Source: Halobaculum saliterrae (GTDB lineage Archaea > Halobacteriota > Halobacteria > Halobacteriales > Haloferacaceae). From it: 64,000 bases of DNA. Position 1 is the stretch's first letter; each line of letters begins with the position of its first letter. Position numbers and translations under genes: made by a program. The stretch spans positions 1 through 64,000 of the forward strand of contig NZ_WUUS01000009.1 of NCBI RefSeq assembly GCF_009831625.1, in the 5' to 3' direction. Positions 56,687-64,000 of this stretch are shown here, piece by piece. Below the pieces are notes generated by a model. That model did not search any database and was not told the origin of the DNA. It was given only the letters and a program-made list of their open reading frames with translations.

Positions 56687-57349
56687 CTACTGATCGGCGT
56701 CCTGTCCGTACCCTCGGAACTGTTCGATCGCGGTGTCGAGTTCGGACTCGGGGAGCTCGGTCGGCTCGCCGACGGCCGACGACTGGAGGTACAGCCGCGA
56801 GAGGTCCTCGACGTGGGTGGTGTGCTCCAGCGCGGTCTCGATGTCGTCGGCGGTGACGACGAGGCCGTGGTTCTCGATGAACGAGGCGGTGGCGTTCGCC
56901 TCCTCCATCGCGGCGACGACGTTCGCGGCCAGCTCCTCGGTGCCGTAGGGGGCGTACTCGGCGACGGGAACGCGCTTGCCGACGGTGACGATCATGTAGT
57001 GGATCGGGGGGAGCTCCTCGTGGAGCACGGCCATCGTCGTCGCCCACGGCGAGTGGGTGTGGACGATGGCGTCGGAGCCGTAGCCGCGGTAGATGTGCCG
57101 GTGCATCGGCACCTCGCTGGAGGGCTTCATCCGCCCGGCGACTCGCTCGCCCTCCAGATCCACGACCGGCACGTCGTCGGCGTCGAAGGCGTCGTAGGCG
57201 ACGCCCGTCGGCGTGACCGCGAAGCGGTCGCCGTCGCGGACGCTGAGGTTCCCGGTTCGCCCCGGCGTGAGTCGCGCGAGCTCGGGCGCGTGCTCGACGA
57301 CCGCCTCGCGGGCCCCGCGGAGGACCGCCGGGTTCGCCTCGTCGCTCAC
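56687..57349 (-). CDS. fucA: Class II aldolase/adducin family protein (FucA-like)
   Basis: A 220-residue zinc aldolase. [20 protein letters not shown] is the N-terminal phosphate-binding part; metal ligands appear in [13 protein letters not shown] (two His) and [10 protein letters not shown] (His), with Glu in [13 protein letters not shown] as catalytic acid. Candidate substrates are fuculose-1-phosphate or 5-deoxyribulose/methylthioribulose phosphates; the exact one is open. It begins with GTG, overlapping the HAD stop by four bases, so the two enzymes are made together. Confidence 0.88.
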   Translation of the reverse strand: MSDEANPAVLRGAREAVVEHAPELARLTPGRTGNLSVRDGDRFAVTPTGVAYDAFDADDVPVVDLEGERVAGRMKPSSEVPMHRHIYRGYGSDAIVHTHSPWATTMAVLHEELPPIHYMIVTVGKRVPVAEYAPYGTEELAANVVAAMEEANATASFIENHGLVVTADDIETALEHTTHVEDLSRLYLQSSAVGEPTELPESELDTAIEQFRGYGQDADQ

Positions 57350-58086
57350 AGCGCCACCTCCGTCACCTCGCCCAGGGAGTCCAGCCGGTGGTCCGGCGTT
57401 CGAACGTGGTTCGGGTTCTCCCCCGTCGCGCCGGCGCCGTCTCCGTCCCCGTCGGCGTCTCCCCCCGGCCCGTTGAACAGCGCCGTCTCCATTCCGAGCG
57501 CGTTTCCGCCCTCGATGTCGTTGGCGGGGGAGTTGCCGACGACGAGCGCCTCCGAGGGCGTCCGGTCGAGGCGGGCGAGCGCCGCCGTGAACACGGGCGC
57601 GGCCGGCTTCTCGCGGCCGACCTCCTCGCTGGTGACGAGCGCGTCGAGGCGCTCGTCGACTCCGAGGCGCGCGAGCTTGCGCAGTTGGACGCGCGTCGTG
57701 AGGTTCGTCACGACCGCCACGTCGACGCCGGCCTCCCGGAGCGCGTCGAGCGTGGGGATGGCGTCGTCGAAGGCCGTCATCTCGTCGAGGTACGCGTCCC
57801 AGTAGGCGTCGCCCAGCGCCCGCGCGAGGTCGGCGTCGAACGGTCGCGGGAGGTCCGCGACCAGCCGCTTGTAGTAGATGTGGCGGCTGTGGCTGCTGGC
57901 GGTGGCGCCGACCTCGCGCTTCGTCGCCCGTCGGGCACGTGCACGTCGCGCCTCGAACGCCTCCGCGTCGAGGTCGCCGCCGCGGTCGCGGTAGGTCTCG
58001 AAGGCGGCGCGCGTGCCGGCCTCGTTACACGGATCGTACGGGTAGAGCGTGTCGTCCAGATCGAACAACACGGCGTCGACAGCCAT
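57346..58086 (-). CDS. HAD-superfamily hydrolase
   Basis: A 246-residue phosphatase-like protein. Motif I is [14 protein letters not shown] with the nucleophile Asp, motif II is [16 protein letters not shown], and motif III/IV are [13 protein letters not shown] and [24 protein letters not shown] linker follows near the end. Co-expression with the aldolase suggests it supplies or removes a sugar phosphate in that pathway. ATG at 58086. Confidence 0.88.
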   Translation of the reverse strand: MAVDAVLFDLDDTLYPYDPCNEAGTRAAFETYRDRGGDLDAEAFEARRARARRATKREVGATASSHSRHIYYKRLVADLPRPFDADLARALGDAYWDAYLDEMTAFDDAIPTLDALREAGVDVAVVTNLTTRVQLRKLARLGVDERLDALVTSEEVGREKPAAPVFTAALARLDRTPSEALVVGNSPANDIEGGNALGMETALFNGPGGDADGDGDGAGATGENPNHVRTPDHRLDSLGEVTEVAL

Positions 58087-58155
58087 GCCGGGCGCTGCGT
58101 CCCCACGCCGCATAGGTGTTCGGTCGTGAAGCGCTGTCGCACCGGGGGAACGACT

Positions 58156-58842
58156 ATGTCCGCGGTCGGTCACGCGGGGCACGTGTTCCCGGAGGTCATC
58201 GAAACCGACCGGCTCCGGCTCGAACGGTGTTCCGCCGATCACATCTCCCCGCGTGCGCTGTACGAGGCCGCCTCCGACCGGAGCCCGACGATCGACGCCG
58301 AGACCGAGTACCTCCCGTGGTCCCCGCTGGACACGCTCGTCGACGCCGAGGAACGGCTCGCCGGGTTCGAGCGGCAGTGGGAGGAGCGCGAACGGGCGGA
58401 GTGGGTCGTGCGTCCCCGAAGTGGCGAGCCGGGTGCCGGCGAGTTCGCGGGGACCGCCGGCCTCATCCTCCGGTGGGACCGCGACCTCGCGCTGCTCGCG
58501 ATCTGGCTGCGGAAGCCGTTCTGGGGGAGGCGGTACTCGGGCGAGCGCGCCGACGCGCTGTTCGAGGTGGCGTTCGACCGACTCGACCTCGGGGTCGCCG
58601 CGGTGCCGCTCCACGGCGAGAACGACCGGTCGTACGCCGCCGTGGAGCGGTACGTCGACCGACACGGCGGTCGCTACGAGGGACGCCTGCGGAACCACGC
58701 GGGCCGGTACGACGAGCCCGCAGACCACCACCGGTTCTCGGTGACCCGCGAGGAGTGGCGTGCGGCCGACGGCGCTCGGACGGCCGTGGAGTTTCCCGAG
58801 TCCGATCCCGACGCCGACGTCGAACCCCCCTTCGACAGGTGA
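58156..58842 (+). CDS. GNAT-family N-acetyltransferase
   Basis: A 228-residue RimJ/RimL-type acetyltransferase: VIETDRLRLERCSADHISPR at the start and the acetyl-CoA segment LAIWLRKPFWGRRYSGERAD. LGVAAVPLHGENDRSYAAVE fits the last strand. The target may be an amine of a small molecule or protein N-terminus. Divergent from the HAD-aldolase pair. Confidence 0.83.
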   Translation: MSAVGHAGHVFPEVIETDRLRLERCSADHISPRALYEAASDRSPTIDAETEYLPWSPLDTLVDAEERLAGFERQWEERERAEWVVRPRSGEPGAGEFAGTAGLILRWDRDLALLAIWLRKPFWGRRYSGERADALFEVAFDRLDLGVAAVPLHGENDRSYAAVERYVDRHGGRYEGRLRNHAGRYDEPADHHRFSVTREEWRAADGARTAVEFPESDPDADVEPPFDR

Positions 58843-58951
58843 GGCGGACTCCCGCGATCCGGTCCGGCTCACGGTCCGACTCGATCGATCCGTTCTCGTC
58901 GCTGATACACGGGGGACGAGACATTTACCAGGCGAACCCGCCGGTTCGGGC

Positions 58952-59371
58952 ATGGAACCGCTCACCGCCCCGTTCGTGGGCGTCGCGGTCGCGGTGCTCG
59001 CGGGCGCGGCCGCCGGCGTCCCGTTCATGGGGACCGCGGCGGCCCGCCGGGCGTTGCGGCCGTTCGGCGGCGGCCCGGACGGCGACGACCCGTACGCGGC
59101 GGCGGGCGTGTTCGTCGGACTCTCGATCGCGTACGCCGGGCTCGTGGTCCTCACGGGGGAGACCGCCGTCGGCGCGGGACCGCTCGGGCTCACGCTGACG
59201 CTGTTGCTCCCGTTCGCCTTCGGCGTCGCCGCCGCGACCGCGTGGCTGCCGTCGGCCGGGGTCGAGTGGCGGCCGGCCGGCGAGGCACGCACGGACGCCA
59301 CCGTCACGTTCGCGGCGTTTCTCGCGACCCTCACCGCGACGACCGCGGGCGGGTGGCTGCTGCTGGGGTGA
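58952..59371 (+). CDS. Four-TM membrane protein, unknown
   Basis: A 139-residue protein with about four hydrophobic segments (FVGVAVAVLAGAAAGVPFMG, AGVFVGLSIAYAGLVVL, LTLTLLLPFAFGVAAATAWL and TFAAFLATLTATTAGGWLLL). A TATA-like ACATTTACC (58921-58929) is about 27 bases before the ATG. No family recognised. Confidence 0.75.
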   Translation: MEPLTAPFVGVAVAVLAGAAAGVPFMGTAAARRALRPFGGGPDGDDPYAAAGVFVGLSIAYAGLVVLTGETAVGAGPLGLTLTLLLPFAFGVAAATAWLPSAGVEWRPAGEARTDATVTFAAFLATLTATTAGGWLLLG

Positions 59372-59513
59372 CTCGTCGCGGGCGCGGTCGGTGCCGCGGG
59401 GACTCTCTCGGCGGCGAACGTTCAAATACGAACGCGGGACCAGTGCGAGCACGGGCGATGGGCGCGCCCGTCCGGCTCGCGAGCCGTTCGGTTCCCGCAG
59501 ACCCGCGCCGGTC

Positions 59514-60077
59514 TCAGGCGGACCGGCGGCCGAGTCGTCCGAACGCCAGCACGCGGCCGCCAGCGAGGAGCGCGAGGCTCGTCCCCGTGACCAACAGGAA
59601 CGGGACGTAGTCGCCGCGGGCGTTCGCGGCGAACACGCCGACCGCGAGGACGGCGCCGACCGCCCCGACGGTCGCGAGCCCAGACCCCGCGCCGACGCGC
59701 CAGCCGTCCCGCGCGCCGCGGGACCGGGCCGCCGATCCGCCGACCGCGGCGGCGGCCGCGAGGGCGGCGAGGAACCCGCCGAACGCCGCGTCGTAGGCGA
59801 TCGAACTCGGGAACGTCGGGAGGATCGCTTCGAGCCAGTCGAACGCGACGATGAGGAGGTACCCGGGGACGCCGAACGGCGGCAGCGGTACCGCGTACAG
59901 GAGCGCGTACAGTCCGGCGACGACGACGCCCGCGGCGACCCAGTCACGCAGGAGCGTCGCGGGCGAGTACGGCGGTCGAGTCGCTTCGCCGCCGTCGGTC
60001 ACGGTCGCGCGCGGATCGGACGCGTCGCCGTCCGGCCGATCGGCTCCGGTGGACTCCGTGGAGGGCTCGGATCCCAT
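59514..60077 (-). CDS. Membrane protein, unknown
   Basis: A 187-residue protein with a 45-residue acidic leader and about four hydrophobic segments (WVAAGVVVAGLYALLYAVPL, AAFGGFLAALAAAAAVGGSA, GLATVGAVGAVLAVGVFA and FLLVTGTSLALLAGGRVLAF). It resembles haloarchaeal membrane proteins with no set role. Convergent with the preceding membrane gene. Confidence 0.72.
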   Translation of the reverse strand: MGSEPSTESTGADRPDGDASDPRATVTDGGEATRPPYSPATLLRDWVAAGVVVAGLYALLYAVPLPPFGVPGYLLIVAFDWLEAILPTFPSSIAYDAAFGGFLAALAAAAAVGGSAARSRGARDGWRVGAGSGLATVGAVGAVLAVGVFAANARGDYVPFLLVTGTSLALLAGGRVLAFGRLGRRSA

Positions 60078-60187
60078 GGTCGGTCGTTTCGGGGCCGTTC
60101 ACGAAGTAGCTACTGGCGAGCCCCGTTCCCGCCGCCTCGGTCGCGACGGGGACGCGGCCTCCGTCGCGACGAGAACGCCCTCGGCGG

Positions 60188-60967
60188 TCAGTCGGCGGCC
60201 GCGGGACCGCCGCCTGCGTCGACGGCGTACAGCCGCGCGGCGTCGACCAGGGACTTGCGGTACTCCGACTCGGACGGGTCCGTCGCGAGCGACCGGAACA
60301 GCCGGGTGAACCCCTGTACGTCGACCCCCGGCGCGTCGTCGGCGGCGGCGTGTACCAGATCGTACAGTCGATGCCCGTCGTCGACGAGGTCGTGGCGCTC
60401 GCACATCGCCAGCGCGAAGGCGGCGTTGACGGCGGTGATGTCCGGATCGGAGCCGGGCGTCATGCGCTGCGAGTCGGGGTGGGGGTGGTCGCGCGGTCGG
60501 TCGGCGACGGCGGCGGCCAACTGCGACTCGAAGAACGTCGCCAGCTTCCCGCCCGGACCGACGGACAGCGTGATGTCGTCGGCGTACACGTCCTTCATGT
60601 GGTTCGCGATCTGGTAGCAGTGGTGGACCTTCCGGCGCTCGACCGACGCCCCCGACAGCGCGAGGAACAGCGCCTCGTCCGTCGACTGGTGGTGCGACGG
60701 ATGCGGCTCCTCGTAGCGGGCCATGTGCGACAGCTCGTGAAGGGCGAGCTCGCGCGCCATCGCGGAGGTCGCGGCCTTCCGGGAGACGTTGAGGACGTGC
60801 CGGTCGTCGTAGTGGCCCGCCCACGTCCGCTCCTCGGGGTTGTCGCGAACCTGCACCTCCACCGGAAGCGAGAGGTCGTGTTCCGTCTCGAACAGCGTCG
60901 CCGCCCCGAGGAAGGGATCGGGCGGGACGGCGCCGCGGACTCGGATATCCATGTGTAGAGTTGGCAT
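60188..60967 (-). CDS. DUF5781-family protein with an HExxH motif
   Basis: A 259-residue protein that precedes aEF-2 on the opposite strand, as in other haloarchaea. ELALHELSHMARYEEPHPSH contains an HExxH zinc-protease motif, and TWAGHYDDRHVLNVSRKAAT is a conserved segment. The ATG at 60967 (MPTLHMDIRV) is listed; the internal ATG at 60952 (MDIRV) gives the family start and may be the true one. A metallopeptidase function is a reasonable guess from the motif but is not established. Confidence 0.8.
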   Translation of the reverse strand: MPTLHMDIRVRGAVPPDPFLGAATLFETEHDLSLPVEVQVRDNPEERTWAGHYDDRHVLNVSRKAATSAMARELALHELSHMARYEEPHPSHHQSTDEALFLALSGASVERRKVHHCYQIANHMKDVYADDITLSVGPGGKLATFFESQLAAAVADRPRDHPHPDSQRMTPGSDPDITAVNAAFALAMCERHDLVDDGHRLYDLVHAAADDAPGVDVQGFTRLFRSLATDPSESEYRKSLVDAARLYAVDAGGGPAAAD

Positions 60968-61122
60968 GGTCCGTATCGGTTTGACTCTTGTGCCGATCGG
61001 ACGGGGGCGCGGCGACGACCGGGCCACGAGACGGCGTACCACGCGGTGTGAACCGTGGATTCGGGGGTTTCGGCGCCGCCAAAGCACTACCCTTTTGCCC
61101 GGGCGGGGAATACCGGTCGGTA

Positions 61123-63315
61123 ATGGGCCGACGAAAGAAAATCGTACAGGAATGTGAGGAACTGATGGACCAGCCGGAGCAGATCCGGAACATCGCCATC
61201 GCTGCTCACGTCGACCACGGGAAGACGACACTGACGGACAACCTGCTCGCCGGCGCGGGCATGATCGCCGACGCGGACGAGGCGACGCAGCTCGTGATGG
61301 ACACCGAGGAGGACGAACAGGAGCGCGGGATCACCATCGACGCGGCGAACGTCTCGATGACACACGAGTACGAGGGGGAGAACCACCTCATCAACCTCAT
61401 CGACACGCCCGGCCACGTCGACTTCGGCGGGGACGTGACCCGCGCGATGCGCGCCGTCGACGGCGCGCTCGTCGTGGTCGACGCCGTCGAGGGCGCGATG
61501 CCCCAGACGGAGACGGTCGTTCGGCAGGCGCTGCGCGAGGGCGTCAAGCCGGCGCTGTTCATCAACAAGGTCGACCGCCTCATCTCCGAGCTCCAGGAGG
61601 GGCCCGAGGAGATGCAGGAGCGGCTCCAGGCGGTCATCGGCGACGTCAACGAGCTGATCCGCGGGATGACCGAGGAGATGGACGACATCGACGAGGACTG
61701 GACGGTCTCCGTCGAGGAGGGGACCGTCGGGTTCGGCTCGGCGCTGTACAAGTGGGGCGTGTCGCTCCCGTCGATGCAGCGCACCGGCATGTCGTTCGCC
61801 GACATCATCGAGCTGGAGCAGAACCACGAGCGGCAGGAGCTCCACGAGCGGACGCCGCTGTCGGACGTCGTGCTCGACATGGTCGCCGAGCACTTCCCGA
61901 ACCCGCTGAAGGCGCAGCCGTTCCGCGTCCCGCGCATCTGGCGCGGCGACGACGACTCCGACGTCGCCGAGAGCATGCGGACCGTCGACCGCGACGGCGA
62001 CATCGTCTTCATGGCGACCGACATCGGGATGGACCCCCACGCGGGCGAGATCGCGACGGGCCGCGTCTTCTCCGGCACCCTCGAGAAGGGACAGGAGCTG
62101 TACGTCTCCGGGACCGTGGGCAAGAACCGCGTCCAGTCGGTCGGGATCTACATGGGCGGCGAGCGCGAGGAGCTCGACCGCGGCGTCCCCGCAGGGAACG
62201 TGGCTGCCGTCACCGGCCTCAAGGACGCCATCGCCGGCTCCACGGTCTCCGACAAGGAGATGACGCCGTTCGAGTCGATCGAGCACATCTCCGAGCCGGT
62301 CATCACCAAGAGCGTGGAGGCGAAGTCGATGGACGACCTGCCGAAGCTCATCAAGACGCTCCAGCAGGTCGCCAAGGAGGACCCGACCATCCGCGTGGAG
62401 ATCAACGAGGACACGGGCGAGCACCTCATCTCCGGGCAGGGCGAGCTCCACCTCGAGGTCATCACCCAGCGCATCCAGAAGAACCAGGGGATCCCGGTTC
62501 AGACCGGTGAGCCCATCGTCGTCTACCGCGAGCAGCCCCAGGGCTCCTCCCGCGAGGTCGAGGGCGTCTCGCCGAACCGCCACAACAAGTTCTACATCAC
62601 CGTCGAGCCGATGTCGGACGACATCGTCGAGACGATCCAGCGGGGCGAGGCCTCGATGGACATGCCCGAACTGGAGCGCCGCGAGGCGCTGCAGGAGGCC
62701 GGCATGGACAAGGACACGTCCCAGAACGTGGAGCACATCCACGGGACGAACGTCCTCATCGACGACACGAAGGGGATCCAGCACCTGAACGAGACGATGG
62801 AGCTGGTCATCGAGGGCCTCGAGGAGGCGCTCGACGACGGTCCCCTCGCCGCCGAGCCCGTGCAGGGCGCGCTGCTGCGCCTGCACGACGCGCGGCTGCA
62901 CGAGGACACCATCCACCGCGGTCCGGCGCAGGTCATCCCCGCCGTCCGCGACGCGGTCCACCGCTCGCTCATCGACGGCGAGATCCGTCTGCTGGAGCCG
63001 ATCCAGGACGTCCGCATCGACGTGCCCAGCGAGCACATGGGCAACGCCTCCGGCGAGATCCAGGGCCGCCGCGGCCGCGTCGACGACATGTACCAGGAGG
63101 GCGACCTCATGGTCATCGAGGGCATCGCGCCCGTCGAGGAGATGATCGGCTTCTCCAGCGACATCCGCTCGGCCACCGAGGGCCGCGCCTCCTGGAACAC
63201 GGAGAACGCGGGCTTCCGCGTGCTGGTCGACAACCTCCAGCGCGAGAAGATCATGGAGATCCGCGAGCGCAAGGGCATGAAGCTCGAGCTGCCGCAGTCG
63301 ATCGACTACATCTGA
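61123..63315 (+). CDS. fusA: Elongation factor EF-2 (aEF-2)
   Basis: A 730-residue translocase GTPase. G1 is [17 protein letters not shown]3 is [12 protein letters not shown]4 is NKVDRL, and the diphthamide site is DTIHRGPAQ with His598. [20 protein letters not shown] is the archaeal N-terminus, so ATG at 61123 is right. It moves tRNA and mRNA through the ribosome after peptide bond formation. No diphthamide genes are in the window. It has a TATA-like stretch about 30 bases upstream. Confidence 0.98.
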   Translation: MGRRKKIVQECEELMDQPEQIRNIAIAAHVDHGKTTLTDNLLAGAGMIADADEATQLVMDTEEDEQERGITIDAANVSMTHEYEGENHLINLIDTPGHVDFGGDVTRAMRAVDGALVVVDAVEGAMPQTETVVRQALREGVKPALFINKVDRLISELQEGPEEMQERLQAVIGDVNELIRGMTEEMDDIDEDWTVSVEEGTVGFGSALYKWGVSLPSMQRTGMSFADIIELEQNHERQELHERTPLSDVVLDMVAEHFPNPLKAQPFRVPRIWRGDDDSDVAESMRTVDRDGDIVFMATDIGMDPHAGEIATGRVFSGTLEKGQELYVSGTVGKNRVQSVGIYMGGEREELDRGVPAGNVAAVTGLKDAIAGSTVSDKEMTPFESIEHISEPVITKSVEAKSMDDLPKLIKTLQQVAKEDPTIRVEINEDTGEHLISGQGELHLEVITQRIQKNQGIPVQTGEPIVVYREQPQGSSREVEGVSPNRHNKFYITVEPMSDDIVETIQRGEASMDMPELERREALQEAGMDKDTSQNVEHIHGTNVLIDDTKGIQHLNETMELVIEGLEEALDDGPLAAEPVQGALLRLHDARLHEDTIHRGPAQVIPAVRDAVHRSLIDGEIRLLEPIQDVRIDVPSEHMGNASGEIQGRRGRVDDMYQEGDLMVIEGIAPVEEMIGFSSDIRSATEGRASWNTENAGFRVLVDNLQREKIMEIRERKGMKLELPQSIDYI

Positions 63316-63511
63316 GGGAGCACGCCGGCCGTCGCGGCCGATCCGCGATCCGCGTTCTCTTTCGACGCCCCGTTCCCGAGAGCGACGGCGTCGCCGCGGC
63401 ACGGGAGCGTCCGTCTCGGTGACGACCTCTCGGCGATCACGACGTTCCTCCGACGGACCGTCGCCGATTCAACAGGATCGTTCACACACTGGCAAGGATC
63501 GCCACGGTGGA

Positions 63512-63522
63512 AGGCTTATCAC
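63512..63522 (+). promoter_or_regulatory. TATA box ahead of the ACT-domain locus
   Basis: AGGCTTATCACC is centred about 28 bases before the ATG at 63546, so transcription probably starts at that ATG and the ACT-domain gene has a 200-base translated leader. Confidence 0.5.
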
Positions 63523-63545
63523 CTCCCCACCTACACAGGGCAACT

Positions 63546-63755
63546 ATGCCAAGTGGCACGACCCACGGTCGGCGCGACGGCTGCGAACGAGCGACCCAGC
63601 CCCGCACGCCGATCACAATTATCGGGTCCGGAGCCACATCCCCCGGCGGGACACGGTCGACGGCGGACGCGGGCAAAGGGGCAGGCGCTCGTCGTCGCGT
63701 CGACGGCGGCGCGGCCTCGCCGGGGACGAGCGCTGGCGAACGGAGGGCGCGGTAG
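63546..63755 (+). CDS. Short Thr-rich leaderless ORF upstream of the ACT gene
   Basis: A 69-residue frame starting MPSGTTHGRRDGC, with seven Thr and three Ile in residues 4-36, including PRTPITIIGSGATSPGG. Its ATG has a TATA box at the leaderless spacing, and its TAG overlaps the next ATG (TAGATG). Codon third positions are less biased than in neighbouring genes, so it may be translated only as a regulatory leader, or be chance. Confidence 0.35.
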   Translation: MPSGTTHGRRDGCERATQPRTPITIIGSGATSPGGTRSTADAGKGAGARRRVDGGAASPGTSAGERRAR

Positions 63756-64000
63756 ATGCCGTCGGAGTCGACGCCAGCCCCCGGCGAGCAGCCGGTGGAC
63801 TCCGACGAGACGGCCGAGGATGCGGCGGAGACGGACGGCGGCCACGAGACCGAGTTGCAGGCGCACACCATCAGACTGGAGTTGGTCGACGAACCCGGCC
63901 AGCTGCTGGCGGCGCTGAAGCCCATCGCCGACAACGGCGCGAACCTGCTGTCGATCTTCCACGAGCGCGGCAGTCTCACGCCGCGGGGACGCATTCCCGT
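63755..64000 (+). CDS. ACT-domain amino acid-binding protein (cut by window edge)
   Basis: Only 82 residues are visible. After an acidic leader of ~30 residues an ACT domain begins: HTIRLELVDEPGQLLAALKP and ADNGANLLSIFHERGS. In haloarchaea this gene normally pairs with homoserine dehydrogenase and would sense threonine or isoleucine; the neighbour lies outside the window, so that is inference. ATG at 63755 overlaps the stop of the short ORF. Confidence 0.78.

Noticed and set aside
61087-63402. A 771-codon minus-strand open frame opposite aEF-2
   Set aside because: Antisense shadow; no motif and the sense strand is certain.

Overview
The window is chromosomal DNA of an extremely halophilic archaeon (class Halobacteria). 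Evidence: very high GC with GC-rich third positions, strongly acidic proteins, many GTG starts, TATA boxes about 27-30 bases upstream of leaderless or short-leader genes, split RNA polymerase subunits (rpoB2/rpoB1, rpoA1/rpoA2), aEF-2, Tat-type lipoprotein signals and haloarchaea-specific families (HalOD1, bacterio-opsin-activator HTH, HVO_0476-like and DUF5781-like proteins). The genus cannot be fixed from the sequence alone.

1-9.8 kb: a cox cluster for aerobic CO oxidation, on the minus strand in the order coxG-coxM-coxS-coxL-xdhC/coxF-coxD(MoxR)-coxE(VWA, cut by the window edge). CoxL carries the form I signature AYRCSFR, so this is a bona fide Mo-Cu CO dehydrogenase and not just a xanthine-dehydrogenase relative. 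The XdhC/CoxF homologue is fused to a Cys-rich YHS (metal-binding) domain. Divergent from it are moeA and a mocA-like cytidylyltransferase, which would make the MCD form of the molybdenum cofactor that CoxL uses. An inverted repeat lies between the two facing TATA boxes.

9.8-19.7 kb: small AbrB and HTH proteins; the glycine cleavage system (gcvT, gcvH, gcvPA, gcvPB) with a Tat lipoprotein gene inside the cluster; a 7-TM sensor kinase; type I GAPDH. 19.8-35.4 kb: Hsp20, RimK-like ATP-grasp, HVO_0476-family zinc finger, an O-methyltransferase, a dipeptide-type ABC transporter (permease B divergent from permease C and the D and F ATPases, no binding protein seen), MarR-like regulator, Pcm-like methyltransferase, REC-PAS kinase, Gfo/Idh oxidoreductase and VOC protein.

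35.5-42 kb: aromatic metabolism. A paaABCD operon (ring-epoxidising phenylacetyl-CoA monooxygenase) has PaaD split into two genes and no paaE in view. A bacterio-opsin-activator-type regulator diverges from it. A MaoC hydratase and an mhqO/mhqD-like dioxygenase/hydrolase pair lie close by. 42-45.5 kb holds accessory genes: a HalOD1 protein, a membrane-anchored Ig-like protein, a HerA-like ATPase and a lower-GC PD-(D/E)XK endonuclease next to tRNA-Asp.

45.5-64 kb: the informational core rpoH-rpoB2-rpoB1-rpoA1-rpoA2-nusA, then rps12-rps7, then aEF-2. It is interrupted by an mscS gene and by a block with an aldolase, a HAD phosphatase, an acetyltransferase, membrane proteins and a DUF5781-like protein. 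The window ends inside an ACT-domain gene preceded by a short Thr-rich leaderless ORF.
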